Position numbers and translations under genes: made by a program. The notes under the pieces were generated by a model, which saw only the letters and a list, made by a program, of their open reading frames with translations, did not search any database and was not told the origin of the DNA. A stretch of 45,674 nt of DNA from Oscillospiraceae bacterium (lineage in GTDB: Bacteria; Bacillota; Clostridia; Oscillospirales; CAG-272), in NCBI GenBank assembly GCA_015064065.1, contig SVSY01000003.1:1-45674 (forward strand), read 5' to 3'. This document shows, in pieces, positions 1 through 7,208 of this stretch; position 1 is the first letter of the stretch; each line of letters starts with the position of its first letter.

Positions 1-186
1 GCCTATCTGAGCTTCGGGAGTCGGGCGCGAAAGACGTACCTCAAAGGCAGGGTTGGCGCGGAGAAGATCTGCAAGCAGTATGCCGACTCTGAAAACGATA
101 TCCTGCTCGCGAAGTCCGTTGCCTTCAGCTCCTGCATTGGGATTTTGCGGATTGTGTCCCTGATCTACGTATATTTTTATCGCCAT
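1..186 (-). CDS. N-acetylmuramoyl-L-alanine amidase (Amidase_3), C-terminally cut by the window edge
   Basis: The reverse strand from the ATG at 186 encodes 62 residues beginning MAIKIYVDQGHNPQNPNAGA and running off the window. The DQGHNPQNPNAGA segment matches the N-terminus of zinc amidases of the Amidase_3 family, in which this His is the first zinc ligand; the following GLREQDIVFRVGILLADLLR fits the family helix where the metal-binding Glu lies. The family cleaves the bond between N-acetylmuramic acid and L-alanine in peptidoglycan. A ribosome site AAGGAAGG precedes the ATG by about 6 bases. No signal peptide is present, so it may act in the mother cell, the spore or by a non-classical route. 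It diverges from rsmI. The catalytic C-terminal half cannot be seen. Confidence 0.82.
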   Translation of the reverse strand, partial: MAIKIYVDQGHNPQNPNAGAEGNGLREQDIVFRVGILLADLLRANPAFEVRLSRPTPEAQIG

Positions 187-278
187 GATCAACCTTCCTT
201 ACTGAATTTCTAAAAGGACGTTCCTTTGTAAAATGATATGAGAAAATACATAGGAACGTGATAGAAAGAGAGCTTTAA

Positions 279-1154
279 ATGAACTATTCGGATAATACTG
301 AAAAAAATAAGACCGTCGGCGGAATGCTTTACGTTGTGGCAACGCCGATAGGAAATCTTGCCGATATCGGTCAGCGAGCGCTCAATGTGCTCAGCGAGGT
401 CGATTTTATAGCCGCTGAGGATACGCGTAATTCCTTGCGGCTTCTGACACATTTCGGAATATCAAAGCCCCTCGTTTCCTACCACGAGCACAACAAGCGT
501 GAAAAGGGAGAGGAGATAGTAAAAAGATTACTCGGGGGCGAGTCCTGCGCTATCGTTACCGATGCGGGAACGCCTGCGATATCCGACCCGGGAGAAGATC
601 TTGTAAGACTCTGTGCAGAGAGCGGAGTGCCCGTGACCTCTGTTCCGGGTGCGTGCGCGCTCATCACGGCACTTACGCTTTCGGGTCTGCCTACGGCGCG
701 GTTTACCTTTGAGGGCTTTTTGCCCGTAACCAAAAAGGAGAGAAGAGAACGTCTTGAAGCGCTTGCGTGTGAGGAGCGTACGTTCATTTTGCACGAAGCT
801 CCGCACAAGCTTCGCACAACGCTCGACGATCTTCTGAAAGTACTTGGCGGCGAACGAAGGATAGCACTTTGCAGAGAACTAACAAAGCTCAACGAAGAGG
901 TGTGCAGAACAACGCTCGAGGGAGCGGTGAATATCTATTCCGAGCGCGAGCCGAGAGGCGAATACGTGCTCGTTATCGCAGGCGGCTCGGGTAAAAGATC
1001 GGCAGATGAAGACGGAACGTCGGATATGTCGCCCGAGGAAGCAGTTGCATATTATTCAGAAAAGGGAATGAGCAGAAACGACGCAATAAAGGCGGCGGCA
1101 AAGGCACTTGGGCTGACCAGAAATCAGCTTTACGGAATGCTTTTGGATAAATAG
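279..1154 (+). CDS. rsmI: 16S rRNA (cytidine-1402-2'-O)-methyltransferase
   Basis: RsmI methylates the ribose of C1402 in the ribosomal decoding centre with S-adenosylmethionine. The 291-residue protein shows the family signatures in order: TPIGNLADI near residue 22, AEDTR near 46, YHEHN near 68, GTPAISDPG near 97, GFLPVTKKER near 146, APHKL, CRELTKLNEE, then GEYVLVI. The last 40 residues (SPEEAVAYY...KAAAKALGLTRNQLY) form the small helix-turn-helix tail seen in many Firmicutes members. The start at 279 has a weak purine-rich site (AGAAAGAGAG); Met16 at 324 begins exactly at the family core and is the alternative. It stands alone between a divergent amidase and asd, which has its own promoter. 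Confidence 0.95.
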   Translation: MNYSDNTEKNKTVGGMLYVVATPIGNLADIGQRALNVLSEVDFIAAEDTRNSLRLLTHFGISKPLVSYHEHNKREKGEEIVKRLLGGESCAIVTDAGTPAISDPGEDLVRLCAESGVPVTSVPGACALITALTLSGLPTARFTFEGFLPVTKKERRERLEALACEERTFILHEAPHKLRTTLDDLLKVLGGERRIALCRELTKLNEEVCRTTLEGAVNIYSEREPRGEYVLVIAGGSGKRSADEDGTSDMSPEEAVAYYSEKGMSRNDAIKAAAKALGLTRNQLYGMLLDK

Positions 1155-1230
1155 AGCGAATTTTGTGTAATTTTACCAAACTAAAGCGTTTCAATGTGTA
1201 AACTTTTACTCAACGCACAATAAAAAAATC

Positions 1231-1259
1231 TTGATTTTTGTTCTCAAATATGATATTAT
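1231..1259 (+). promoter_or_regulatory. SigA-type promoter of asd
   Basis: TTGATT at 1231-1236 and TATTAT at 1254-1259 are separated by 17 bases, with an extended -10 TGA. It lies about 40 bases before asd and after rsmI, so asd is probably transcribed separately. Confidence 0.7.
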
Positions 1260-1300
1260 AATTGTATATTTATTATAGTTTATTCTGAAAGGATAATATT

Positions 1301-2377
1301 ATGGAAAAGATGAAGGTCGGCGTTGTCGGCGCTACGGGTATGGTAGGACAGCGCTTCTTGACGTTGCTTGAGAACCACCCTTATTTTGAAGTTACAGCTC
1401 TCGCGGCTTCCGCGCGTTCTGCAGGAAAAACATACGAGGAGGCGGTTGGCACTCGTTGGAAAATGAAGACTCCTATGCCCGAGAAATTCAAGAAGATGGT
1501 AGTTCTTGATGCGGCACAGATAGACGAGGTAGGAAAGCTCGTAAGCTTCGTGTTCTGCGCGGTAGATATGAAGAAGGACGAGATAAAGGCACTTGAGGAG
1601 GCATACGCTAAGCACGAGATCCCCGTTGTATCCAACAACTCTGCTCACCGTTGGACTCCCGACGTTCCTATGGTAATTCCGGAGATAAACAATTCTCACT
1701 ACGAGGTGATCGCCGCACAGAGAAAGAGACTTGGAACTAAGCGCGGATTTATAGCAGTTAAGCCTAACTGCTCGATACAGTCCTACGTTCCTATGCTCAC
1801 TCCTTTGCTCAAGTTCGGCATCAAGGAAGTGGTTGCTACTACCTATCAGGCAATTTCGGGTGCAGGTAAGACCTTCAACGAGTGGCCCGAGATGATAGAC
1901 AACGTTATTCCTTACATTGGCGGCGAGGAAGAGAAGAGCGAGCAGGAGCCGCTTCGCGTTTGGGGTAAGGTGGTTGACGGCGAGATCGTAAAGGCAGAAG
2001 CTCCCATCATCACCACACAGTGCATCAGAGTTCCCGTTACCGACGGACATACTGCGGCTGTATTTGTAAAGTTTGAAAACAAGCCCACCAAGGAAGAGAT
2101 CCTTGAGGCGTGGAAGAACTTCAAGGGCAAGCCTCAGGAGCTTGGACTTCCCAGCGCACCCGAACAGTTCATTACCTATTTTGAAGAGGATAACCGTCCT
2201 CAAGCCGCACTTGATCGCGATATTTACGGCGGAATGGGCGTTACTGCGGGCAGACTTCGCGAGGATAGCCTTTATGACTATAAGTTCGTAGGTCTTTCGC
2301 ATAACACGCTTCGCGGTGCGGCAGGCGGTGCTGTGCTCAACGCAGAGCTTCTCTACAAAGAAGGATATTTCGATTGA
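1301..2377 (+). CDS. asd: Aspartate-semialdehyde dehydrogenase, archaeal/fungal-like type
   Basis: The enzyme reduces beta-aspartyl phosphate to aspartate semialdehyde with NADPH, the branch point to lysine, diaminopimelate, threonine and methionine. The 358-residue protein starts with a Rossmann motif GVVGATGMVGQRF at residues 6-18. The catalytic Cys is in AVKPNCSIQSYVPMLTPL around residue 165, and the C-terminal half carries RVPVTDGHTA and AAGGAV. The IQSY context and overall pattern resemble the archaeal/fungal ASADH subgroup rather than the E. coli type. AAAGGA sits 7 bases before the ATG at 1301; the second Met (1310) begins the family core. A terminator follows at once, so the transcript is probably monocistronic. 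Confidence 0.93.
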   Translation: MEKMKVGVVGATGMVGQRFLTLLENHPYFEVTALAASARSAGKTYEEAVGTRWKMKTPMPEKFKKMVVLDAAQIDEVGKLVSFVFCAVDMKKDEIKALEEAYAKHEIPVVSNNSAHRWTPDVPMVIPEINNSHYEVIAAQRKRLGTKRGFIAVKPNCSIQSYVPMLTPLLKFGIKEVVATTYQAISGAGKTFNEWPEMIDNVIPYIGGEEEKSEQEPLRVWGKVVDGEIVKAEAPIITTQCIRVPVTDGHTAAVFVKFENKPTKEEILEAWKNFKGKPQELGLPSAPEQFITYFEEDNRPQAALDRDIYGGMGVTAGRLREDSLYDYKFVGLSHNTLRGAAGGAVLNAELLYKEGYFD

Positions 2378-2387
2378 TCTGATCATT

Positions 2388-2430
2388 AAAAGCAATCATA
2401 TGAGGCACTCTCGTATGGTTGCTTTTTTTA
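2388..2430 (+). terminator. Rho-independent terminator of asd
   Basis: AGCAATCATA pairs with TATGGTTGCT (one T-G wobble), flanked by AAA on the left and followed by a run of seven T on the right. It lies just before the ribosome site of the next gene. Confidence 0.85.
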
Positions 2431-2447
2431 AAAAAGGAGGGCGGAAA

Positions 2448-4184
2448 ATGACCGAAAATTTTGAAATAAACGGCAGGATTTATACGTTTGAGAGCGAGCA
2501 AGAGCTGAAGATAGATTTTTATCTTGAGAAAAAAGAGGGCGATATCTCTTATTTTAAGGTGAGATTTGATTTCTGTGAGGCTCTTCTTCCCAAGACCGTG
2601 TCGCTCTCATACAAAATGCCCGCGGTAGACGTGTACAATTTGTGGGATCCGATGACGCGTGTGCATTACCTCGGATTTGGCAAGCAACCGACACATTCAA
2701 GGCTTTCCGGAGGTATGCCGATAAAGCAGCTCATATCGAAGTCGGGCAAAAACAGATATCTCATCACCGTATCAGACGTAAAAAGCCCCCTGTGTATTTC
2801 GGCAGGTGCGAGCGAGAGAAACGGTATGATGCACGTTCAGATAGACTTTTTTACAGGTATCACCGGTCCGTTTGATAAGTACGAAGCGACCGTCAGAATA
2901 GACGAGCGCGATATTCTGTTTGACGATGCGATCCTTGAGGCGAGAGAATGGTTCTCCGAGCTTGGATACCGTGCTTCTGTCGCGCCCGAAAAGGCAAAAG
3001 AGCCTATGTATTCGACCTGGTATTCGCTCTGGCAGACTATGACCGCCAAGGAGGTCCTCCGAGAATGTAAGCAAGCCGTGAAGCTTGGTATGAAGACCGT
3101 CATTATCGATGACGGTTGGCAGAAGGCGGTCGGCGGCAGAGTTTACGAGTTTGTAGGGGATTGGACACCCGAAAAGCGCCGCTTCGGCGACCTTGAAAAG
3201 CTTACGCCCAAGCTTCACGCTATGGGGCTTAATGTAATGCTTTGGTTCAGTATGGCGTTCATTGGTTTCAAGGCAAAGAATTATAAGCGTTTTGAGGGCA
3301 AATATCTGCGCGAGCATCCCGAAGGAAATTACGCGGTGCTTGACCCCAGATACAAGGAGGTCCGCGATTTTCTGATCGAGACCTACGTTGACGCGGTCAA
3401 GCGTTACGACCTCGACGGACTTAAGCTCGATTTTATAGACCGATTCAGCTCGAACGGCAAGATAGAAGAGGGAATGGATTTTGCCTCTGTTGAGGATGCG
3501 ACCGAACAGCTCTTAAAGGATATTACCGAGGCGCTCAACGCAATAAAGCCGAATATGCTCATAGAGTTCCGTCAGCCCTACTTTGGACCTGTTATCAGCT
3601 CTTACGGTAATATGATACGCGTTTGGGACTGTCCGCTTGACTCGGTCGTAAACAAAAACGCTACGATAAATCTTCGTCTCACATCATCAAGCTGTGCGGT
3701 CCATTCGGATATGATGTATTGGAGCGAGGAGGATACCCCGGAGAATGTAGCGGTTCAGCTTTGGGGCACTATGTTCTCTGTGCCGCAGATATCGAATATT
3801 TATTCCAAGACTACACCTGAGCAGAGAGAAGTGCTCAAGAATTATCTTGATTTCTGGATGGCGCATAAGGATACGCTTATGAACGGCAAGCTCAACGTGA
3901 AGCTCGAGGGCTACGGCTACGGTTATGCGACGGCTAAGAGTGATGAAGAGAAGATAGCGCTTGCGATCTCGACACCGATCTGCGACGCGACCGACGGTTG
4001 TGCGAAAACTTATATGGTGAACCTCACTGACAGCGAGAATGTAATTCTCAAAGCGGAGAAGGGTAGCTATATCGAGGTGCTCGATTGCCGCGGTAAGCGT
4101 GTCGGCGGCAAGAAACGCGTCCGCACAAGCCTTAATGAAATATACGTTCCCCTCGGCGCGCGCCTTTGCGTGACGAAAGAGTAA
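2448..4184 (+). CDS. Family GH36-like (melibiase-type) glycoside hydrolase
   Basis: Predicted cytoplasmic alpha-galactosidase-like enzyme of 578 residues without a signal peptide. An N-terminal beta-sandwich of about 190 residues is followed by a TIM barrel with TWYSLWQTM, VIIDDGWQ, GDWTPEKRRFG and GLNVMLWFS. The likely nucleophile is Asp328 in DGLKLDFID; Asp394 in IRVWDCPLD is a candidate acid/base. Those assignments rest on the GH36 pattern of two Asp residues at the ends of barrel strands and are inferred. The ATG at 2448 is preceded by AAAAAGGAGGG; the open frame continues upstream into the asd terminator, so the longer start is rejected. The substrate is not known; a GH36 subgroup with other alpha-galactoside or alpha-N-acetyl specificity is possible. 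Confidence 0.8.
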   Translation: MTENFEINGRIYTFESEQELKIDFYLEKKEGDISYFKVRFDFCEALLPKTVSLSYKMPAVDVYNLWDPMTRVHYLGFGKQPTHSRLSGGMPIKQLISKSGKNRYLITVSDVKSPLCISAGASERNGMMHVQIDFFTGITGPFDKYEATVRIDERDILFDDAILEAREWFSELGYRASVAPEKAKEPMYSTWYSLWQTMTAKEVLRECKQAVKLGMKTVIIDDGWQKAVGGRVYEFVGDWTPEKRRFGDLEKLTPKLHAMGLNVMLWFSMAFIGFKAKNYKRFEGKYLREHPEGNYAVLDPRYKEVRDFLIETYVDAVKRYDLDGLKLDFIDRFSSNGKIEEGMDFASVEDATEQLLKDITEALNAIKPNMLIEFRQPYFGPVISSYGNMIRVWDCPLDSVVNKNATINLRLTSSSCAVHSDMMYWSEEDTPENVAVQLWGTMFSVPQISNIYSKTTPEQREVLKNYLDFWMAHKDTLMNGKLNVKLEGYGYGYATAKSDEEKIALAISTPICDATDGCAKTYMVNLTDSENVILKAEKGSYIEVLDCRGKRVGGKKRVRTSLNEIYVPLGARLCVTKE

Positions 4185-4292
4185 GTTTGAGTTGGATTTT
4201 TGGCCATTTTCTTTTGTAGAAAATAACCGAAAGAACTTAAATGGATTACGTGTCGGAATTTATTATAAAGGTTGTCCTTATCACAAAAAACA

Positions 4293-4332
4293 GGGGCTGT
4301 CTCAAATGCAAATTTGAGACAGCCCTACTTTA
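4293..4332 (+). terminator. Strong terminator after the GH36-like gene
   Basis: GGGCTGTCTCAAA (4294-4306) pairs perfectly with TTTGAGACAGCCC (4313-4325) over a six-base loop. The T run after the stem is short (ACTTT), but the stem has 13 base pairs. Confidence 0.75.
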
Positions 4333-4374
4333 AGGGGATAGTCAGATTTATTATATCAAAATATAAAAATGCGG

Positions 4375-4403
4375 TTGACAAACGTCGGATTATGTTGTAT
4401 AAT
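4375..4403 (+). promoter_or_regulatory. Consensus SigA promoter of the riboswitch operon
   Basis: TTGACA at 4375-4380 and TATAAT at 4398-4403 with a 17-base spacer: a perfect match to consensus. The riboswitch starts about 10 bases downstream. Confidence 0.9.
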
Positions 4404-4411
4404 TACATTGT

Positions 4412-4527
4412 AAAATGAGGGAGTAGCGGCGTGCATATCGCACGTAGCAAGTTCAACATCATGGCGAAAGCCTGGCTTGCTTTAAATGTCCAGACTCAAT
4501 ATGCGAGAGCATATTGGGCTTTTTTTA
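4412..4527 (+). promoter_or_regulatory. yybP-ykoY (manganese) riboswitch with transcription terminator
   Basis: The leader contains the hallmark GGGAGTAGCG (4419-4428), a small hairpin CGTGC/GCACG, then a long arm AGCAAG...CTTGCT enclosing TTCAACATCATGG and a GGC-GAAA-GCC tip, and finally AGACTCA. This is the order of conserved elements of the yybP-ykoY Mn2+ aptamer. TGAG at the 5' side can pair with CTCA at the 3' side (P1). The same CTCA continues into the left arm of a terminator (CAATATGC / GCATATTG, then seven T, 4496-4526), so P1 and the terminator are mutually exclusive. By family precedent Mn2+ binding would stabilise P1 and let transcription proceed. Identification is from memory of the consensus. 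Confidence 0.86.
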
Positions 4528-4571
4528 TGCATAATATCGCCCGTTTCTACTCAAAAATAAAGGAGAAAGAT

Positions 4572-5720
4572 ATGATTGGGTTCAACATCCTACTGTTTGC
4601 CATCGGTCTCGTAATGCTCATCAAGGGTGGAGATTGGTTCGTCGACAGCGCTTCGGGAATAGCAAGGAAATTCCATCTCCCCGAGCTTCTTATCGGCGCG
4701 ACCGTCGTTTCTATAGGTACGACGCTTCCCGAGGTCATGGTGTCTGCTCAGGGTGCTGTGGCAGGCTCGGGCGGAATGGCGTACGGAAACGCAATTGGCT
4801 CTATAATCTGCAATACCTCGCTCATCGCGGCTATTACTATCGCGATAAAGCCTGGCAAGGTCGAGCGCAAGTCAATGATACTCCCCGTGTGCTTCTTCTT
4901 CTGTGCGGCGATATTCTATATGGCGATCGCGTATTTTACGGGAGAATTTACACGCACGGTTGGCGTGATCCTGCTTCTCGCATTTGCCGCGTATATGATC
5001 ACGACCGTGCTTTCTATGAAGAAAAAGTCGATAAGCGAGCCCGAGGTTCACGTCGAAGAAGAACCTGAGGAGCGCAAGCCCATAACTTTTGCCGCGCTCG
5101 CGATCGAGGCACTCGTCGTTATTATCGGCGGCGCGTTTATGATCTACAAGGGCGGCATAATGCTCATCATCGCGATCGCGATGATAGTTATCTTCGCACT
5201 CTACGCGATTATCGCAATAGCAAAGATGGCTAAAAAGCAGGAGTTTTCGCCTATCCTCAGAGATATTCTGTTTATCATCGTCGGTGCGGCAGTTATTGCC
5301 GGCGGAGCAAATCTGCTCGTTGACAGCGGCACTTACATAGCGACCGAGCTCGGAGTTCCCGATACGGTTATTGCGCTTACGTTCGTTGCTCTCGGAACAT
5401 CGCTTCCTGAGCTCGTTACGGCGATCACGTCACTTGCAAAGGGACACGGCGCGCTCTCGCTTGGAAATATTATCGGTGCAAATCTTTTCAATCTCGTGCT
5501 CGTCAGCGGTGTGTCTACGGTAATATCTCCGTTCCCCGTACCGTCCGAGTCAACGATAGCAGGTATGCCTGCGTCCTTCGTGCTTGATCTGCCCGTAATG
5601 CTCGGAGTTATGTTGCTTATGACGCTGCCTGCGCTTATCCGCGGAAAGCTCTCAAGAGTGCAGGGAATACTTTTGCTGTGCGTCTATGCGGCATTTTGCA
5701 CGATTCAGTTCGTAATGTAA
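4572..5720 (+). CDS. CaCA-family cation/Na+ exchanger (YrbG-like)
   Basis: Integral membrane antiporter of 382 residues with the two inverted alpha-repeats of the Ca2+:cation antiporter family: IGTTLPEVMVSAQGA plus GNAIGSIICN in the first half, ALGTSLPELVTAIT plus GNIIGANLFNL in the second. About ten hydrophobic helices are visible, with a charged cytosolic loop (EPEVHVEEEPEERK) in the middle. AAGGAG lies 7 bases before the ATG at 4572; the reading frame extends upstream into the riboswitch but that is not coding. Because the leader is a yybP-ykoY element, Mn2+ or Ca2+/Mn2+ export is likelier than pure Ca2+ transport. The next two genes follow after 33 and 15 bases without a terminator. Confidence 0.9.
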   Translation: MIGFNILLFAIGLVMLIKGGDWFVDSASGIARKFHLPELLIGATVVSIGTTLPEVMVSAQGAVAGSGGMAYGNAIGSIICNTSLIAAITIAIKPGKVERKSMILPVCFFFCAAIFYMAIAYFTGEFTRTVGVILLLAFAAYMITTVLSMKKKSISEPEVHVEEEPEERKPITFAALAIEALVVIIGGAFMIYKGGIMLIIAIAMIVIFALYAIIAIAKMAKKQEFSPILRDILFIIVGAAVIAGGANLLVDSGTYIATELGVPDTVIALTFVALGTSLPELVTAITSLAKGHGALSLGNIIGANLFNLVLVSGVSTVISPFPVPSESTIAGMPASFVLDLPVMLGVMLLMTLPALIRGKLSRVQGILLLCVYAAFCTIQFVM

Positions 5721-5753
5721 AAAAATATATAAAATAAAAGGGAGATAAAACAA

Positions 5754-6881
5754 ATGGAAATTCTTTACGAGAACATACTGCTTCTGTTTGAGAACGGCGG
5801 TTGGCAGAGAATGGTGATGTGGGCTATCGGCGCACTACTCATATTCCTTGCTATCAAGTTCGACATGGAGCCGACACTTCTTCTTCCTATGGGTTTTGGA
5901 GCTATCATCGTCAATATTCCCGCAATATACGATGGCGCACTCAAAACGCTTTTCGATGCAGGTATATCCAATGAGCTCTTCCCACTGATCCTTTTCATAG
6001 GTATCGGCGCGATGATCGACTTCGGTCCGATACTCTCAAACCCCAAGCTTATGATCTTCGGTGCGGCGGCACAGTTCGGTATCTTTTTTACCTTCTGCCT
6101 CGCGTCAATGTTCTTTACACTTCCCGAAGCGGCATCTATAGGTATAATCGGTGCGGCTGACGGTCCTACAGCGATCGTAGTTGCTCAGAAGCTTCTCGGC
6201 AATGCATCTACCATCACAGGTGCTATTATGGTTGCGGCGTACTCTTATATGGCGCTCGTTCCGATCATTCAGCCTCCCATTATCAAGCTTCTCACAACCA
6301 AGAAGGAAAGACTTATCCGTATGCCATACAAGGCAAAGACGGTATCCAAGACCACAAGAATACTCTTCCCGATAATCATAACCATTATCGCAGGTCTCGT
6401 AGCTCCCGAGTCTATCGACCTTCTCGGATTTTTGATGTTCGGTAACCTTATCCGTGAGTGCGGAGTTCTCAACTCGCTCTCCGAGACCGCGCAGAAGGTG
6501 CTTGCAAACCTCATTACCATATTCCTCGGTATCACTGTTGCAACGCAGATGACTGCGGATAAGTTCATTCAGCCTGCAACTCTTCTTATTCTCGGACTCG
6601 GACTCTTCGCGTTTATCTTCGACACCGCAGGCGGTGTTCTTTTCGCGAAGTTCCTCAACCTCTTCCTAAAGGAAAAGATCAATCCTATGATCGGTGCGGC
6701 AGGTATTTCCGCATTCCCGATGTCAGGACGTGTAGTTCATAAGATGGGACTTAAGGAAGATCCCCAGAACTTCCTCCTTATGCACTCTATAGGCGTAAAC
6801 GTATCAGGTCAGATCGCATCTGTTATAGCGGGCGGACTTATCCTCAGCTTCGCTATGGGCTTTGGCGTATTTGGCGGTTGA
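5754..6881 (+). CDS. Na+-translocating decarboxylase beta subunit (OadB/GcdB/MmdB type)
   Basis: The beta subunit is the membrane pump of biotin-dependent decarboxylases: it decarboxylates carboxybiotin and exports Na+. The 375 residues (usual GcdB length) show about ten membrane helices and the family signatures GIGAMIDFGPILSNP, IGIIGAADGPTAI, and AGISAFPMSGRVV near the C-terminus. The substrate-specific alpha subunit and biotin carrier are not in this window, so the carboxylated substrate (oxaloacetate, methylmalonyl-CoA, glutaconyl-CoA or malonate) cannot be stated. AGGGAG precedes the ATG. It lies in the riboswitch-led operon between the CaCA exchanger and a small membrane peptide. Confidence 0.92.
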   Translation: MEILYENILLLFENGGWQRMVMWAIGALLIFLAIKFDMEPTLLLPMGFGAIIVNIPAIYDGALKTLFDAGISNELFPLILFIGIGAMIDFGPILSNPKLMIFGAAAQFGIFFTFCLASMFFTLPEAASIGIIGAADGPTAIVVAQKLLGNASTITGAIMVAAYSYMALVPIIQPPIIKLLTTKKERLIRMPYKAKTVSKTTRILFPIIITIIAGLVAPESIDLLGFLMFGNLIRECGVLNSLSETAQKVLANLITIFLGITVATQMTADKFIQPATLLILGLGLFAFIFDTAGGVLFAKFLNLFLKEKINPMIGAAGISAFPMSGRVVHKMGLKEDPQNFLLMHSIGVNVSGQIASVIAGGLILSFAMGFGVFGG

Positions 6882-6896
6882 TGAAAGGAGATAAAG

Positions 6897-7085
6897 ATGG
6901 ATATTTTCAGCAATTTCAACTTAAATAGATTTTTATTCTCTCTTCAGTATATGTGGAAGGGAATGCTTTGCATATTTATCGTAATAGCAGTTATAATTCT
7001 TTCGGTCGTCATTATGAACTTCTTCTCGGCAAAGGCTCAGCAAAGACGAGAGCTTAGCGAGAGCGAAGAGAGTAGCGAAAACTAA
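6897..7085 (+). CDS. Small membrane protein, OadG/gamma-subunit-like
   Basis: A 62-residue protein with one hydrophobic helix (about residues 19-43, WKGMLCIFIVIAVIILSVVI) followed by a short polar, acidic tail (RRELSESEESSEN). This layout, the motif MWKGMLCIFIVIAVI and the position directly after a beta subunit fit the gamma subunit of Na+-translocating decarboxylases, which stabilises the alpha-beta complex. The sequence is too short and variable to be certain. GAAAGGAG precedes the ATG by 6 bases, and the gene follows the beta subunit after 15 bases, so co-expression is likely. A strong terminator closes the operon. Confidence 0.65.
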   Translation: MDIFSNFNLNRFLFSLQYMWKGMLCIFIVIAVIILSVVIMNFFSAKAQQRRELSESEESSEN

Positions 7086-7105
7086 AGACGGTCTCCGTTC
7101 AAACT

Positions 7106-7142
7106 AAAAATAGCTGTCTCGGCTGAGACAGCTATTTTTTTA
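7106..7142 (+). terminator. Terminator of the CaCA-beta-gamma operon
   Basis: AAAATAGCTGTCTC pairs with GAGACAGCTATTTT over the loop GGCT and runs into seven T. Confidence 0.92.
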
Positions 7143-7150
7143 AGCAAGTA

Positions 7151-7179
7151 TTGACGGCAGAGCGGGGATATGGTAAAAT
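7151..7179 (+). promoter_or_regulatory. Promoter of the first GH3 gene
   Basis: TTGACG (7151-7156), 17 bases, TAAAAT (7174-7179) with extended -10 TGG. The -10 and downstream bases (TAAAATATATCTAC) recur exactly at the promoter of the second GH3 gene. Confidence 0.75.
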
Positions 7180-7208
7180 ATATCTACATAATAAAACGAG
7201 GTGATGGC

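Noticed and set aside
4431..4571. Upstream extension of the CaCA exchanger
   Set aside because: These 47 codons lie in the riboswitch and its terminator; the ATG at 4572 has the proper ribosome site.
4293..7142. Relation between the two hairpins that both contain GCTGTCTC
   Set aside because: The shared bases are confined to terminator stems and are too short to argue a common repeat.
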